A stretch of DNA of 64,000 nucleotides from Balanoglossus misakiensis (Eukaryota; Hemichordata). The stretch covers positions 6,262,001 to 6,326,000 of the forward strand of contig CM082593.2 in assembly GCA_040954595.2 (NCBI GenBank), written 5' to 3'. The notes below the pieces were generated by a model. The model searched no databases, was not told where the DNA came from, and worked only from the letters and a program-made list of their open reading frames with translations. This document shows, in pieces, positions 61,757-64,000 of this stretch (the first letter of the stretch is position 1; the number at the start of each line of letters is the position of its first letter). Position numbers and translations under genes: made by a program.

Positions 61757-63343
61757 GGAAGATTCTGTGAAATTTAGCTGGCCACTGCATTTTCCTATTA
61801 CTGTTTCAGTTTGATTTTAAAACCTAATACCTGTTTGCATGTATTGATGCATTTTTTCATACGTGTAGAGCAAAAAGTCAACGATCCCACAGTGCATGAT
61901 TCACCAATACAGAACGCATGCGTTTGCTTTCTACACTTCCAACACCCACTAATTGCTTCTGATTTTATCACCAGCTCCATCAGCACATATGTTGGGAAAG
62001 AATTCCAGCTTGCCAGCGCATACCGTCACAGCAAGAAATAAATTGGTAGATGCCGGGCTGCTGGTCTGCTGTATATTTAGCGACCGTAATTCTTGACCAT
62101 GCCTGAAATAATATCCATTAGCATGTGTGAAACGTATTTATCTACCAGGGCTTCATGCACTGTGAAATTTTATCCTGTTATATGCTCGTTAATTCTTAGC
62201 AAAGAATATGCGACTGATTGATGCTAACGGGCTGTTGCGATAAAAATATGTTATAATTGTTGCATGTTTCATGATTGTTTCCATGCGTTTGATTTTGTTG
62301 GCGTGGGTAGATTCATCGACCACAGCAGGGGGCCTGTCTTTCTCTGGTATCATCCAGTACACTTGATCCCCACATAAGTGGACACTGGAAAATATATAAA
62401 ATACACGCAGTGTTACAATGCGGCCTCTTTGTTATAATGGTGACAATCAGAGACACTGATGGAAACACAGTCAGTCGGCCTGACCTTGTAATTGAGCCAC
62501 GGTGACCTCGATCAAGGTCAGAAGTGTTAATTATCTTAGTCTTTCTGAAGTTCACATGGCATAACTCGGATTCAGATAGTCTGAACATGTGGAATCACTT
62601 AGCAGTGAGTGCTGCTCTCCCATAATGATACTGTACCTCGTAATTACCATCACAAATTAATAGGCTGTGTGGTTTTATTAGGGTGCTGTGTCCCTTGAGA
62701 TTGACCAGTTGTGACATATTACGGATCAATAAACTTAGTCAAATTTCATCTGCAAACTAGAAGAGTATAGTGTTTATCTTCACAAATTGATCATGTCGAT
62801 ACAGTCATATTGAACCTTTGTGGGCTATACACCAGTCTTATTTGCATAACCGCAACTTCATTGTTGTGTGTGATCTTGGTACTTCAGACTAGACTCTATA
62901 CGACCTGGAAAGAAGGTCACAGTTTCTGAGCAGTGCAGATTGATTTTTAGGTTTGAAAAGTGAGTAGATTCCTTTCAGATGAATTTTGGTAATCTGTTTA
63001 GAATATTCAAACTTGACTAACATCAGTTATTGCTGTGGTTGTGATTTGAAGGTAAACCAAAATCAATACAGAAAATGTTTGGTTGTTGCACTCTGGTGTT
63101 ATTGGTTATTGATCATGCTGAAATACAAGTACTAGGTCTCAATGGGTGGTCCAATGCACATGAGCAACTCTATATCAACTTGTATGTCAGGGGATTCCAA
63201 CTTGGAGGTCTTGTGTACTGTACCCATTCACGTGGCATTGGGTGTCAATGAATGAAACCACTTGACCAAATCCCCACCTCAAGACACCCATTCGCTTTCA
63301 AGGAGATGTGAAATGTGTACGTTGATGGCCCCATTGGATGATG
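61757..63343. other. No gene seen
   Basis: Short unsupported open frames only, e.g. 61,811-62,041, which starts inside a T-rich tract and shows no domain. Confidence 0.5.
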
Positions 63344-63448
63344 AATCATCATCATCATCGTCGTCGTCGTCATCGTCATCATCATCATCATCATCCCCGT
63401 CATCATCATCAACATCATCACCACCACCACCACCATCATCACCATCAC

Positions 63449-63516
<68 letters not shown>

Positions 63517-63611
63517 CCATGCATCGTCGTCATCATCATCATCATAATCACCATTGCCGTTGTCGTTGTCGTAATCATAATCATCATCATCACCACCACC
63601 ACCACCACCAC
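63344..63611. repeat. (ATC)n compound microsatellite with GTC and ACC variants
   Basis: A triplet repeat of about 265 bp with ATC as the main unit, GTC near both ends and ACC runs in the middle and at the right end. The Ser-, His-, Met- and Asp-repeat frames are artefacts. Confidence 0.96.
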
Positions 63612-64000
63612 TACCCTGGAAAAGTTCTAGCATTTTGAATTCCCTAGTGTTCAAACCTTGTTGAAATCTAGCCATGTCTGTTGAAAGGAATTGTGTCAGA
63701 AACTGAGCTTAGGTACTGTGTGGGTTTCTTGTGTCAGACATGTTGCTTAGGATGTGTACTAGGCTTTGAAATCTGAAACACTTGAGAGCATGTGCCGGGT
63801 GCGGATAGATGTGAACCATCTGAAGTTCGGAATGTCACTTTTGGTACATTTGGGGCTTGAGTAAACAATGCCCCAGGCATCTTTGCTGTGAAATATTCTT
63901 GGTGTAATTCAGTACGTTGGTTTGTACTTGAATTTGAGTTGCAGGGAGAGTTGTTTAAAGGAACTGGTATTGACGTGAAAAACCAATATGGGATGGCTCT
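63612..64000. other. Right edge of the window, no gene seen
   Basis: No supported open frame or splice pair in the last 390 bases. Confidence 0.5.

Noticed and set aside
61471-61814. Open frames of repeated Ser-Phe-Ile-His
   Set aside because: Artefacts of the TTCA microsatellite; no coding context.
63245-63630. Ser/His/Met/Asp-repeat open frames
   Set aside because: Artefacts of the ATC microsatellite.

Overview
The window is a stretch of animal (eukaryotic) genomic DNA, probably from a marine invertebrate. Evidence: multi-exon genes with GT-AG introns, a metazoan-type SEC31, long AT-rich non-coding stretches, abundant microsatellites (ATG/CAT, TTCA, TGTA, AG, AACAC) and many TACATGTA palindromes. 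The species cannot be fixed from the sequence alone.

Layout. 1-16,300: no gene I can support. A possible first coding exon of a minus-strand gene lies at 16,310-16,356, with a TISU-type start (ATG inside AAGATGGCGG) just below a TATA-like box. 17,900-28,288: a complete SEC31 gene (COPII outer coat) on the plus strand. It has 20 coding exons that join in frame to about 1,259 residues, and one intron is of the rare GC-AG type. 28,289-30,140: 3' flank with a 162-bp MITE bounded by 10-bp direct repeats.

30,140-38,430 is the most unusual part: three related units. The first two are a clear tandem duplication. Each has a CCAAT/TATA promoter, a tiny first coding exon, one intron and a second exon encoding an unrecognised 88-96 residue protein, followed by a PAIR of sequences that fold as HDV-like self-cleaving ribozymes. 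The third unit has lost the small gene but keeps a ribozyme pair, one member of which has about 900 nt, including a 128-codon ORF, inserted in its P4 stem. All six ribozymes show P1, P2, P3, P1.1, P4 and a J4/2 cytosine, with compensatory changes between copies. If active, they would cut the small mRNA just after its stop codon and release a defined RNA of about 380 nt from each of the first two units.

38,529-48,119: minus-strand pieces of a kelch-repeat gene. The C-terminal kelch region (38,529-39,244) carries a frameshift. A possible upstream exon lies at 47,972-48,119. Between them is a satellite array of about 13 copies of a ~554-bp unit (39,466-46,656), each with a near-perfect 39-bp palindrome.

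48,633-64,000: a plus-strand secreted-peptide gene begins here (signal-peptide exon at 48,633, second exon at 54,818). Two alternative phase-compatible terminal exons, both cysteine-containing, are visible at 56,097 and 60,633. The rest is intronic or intergenic with long TTCA and ATC microsatellites.
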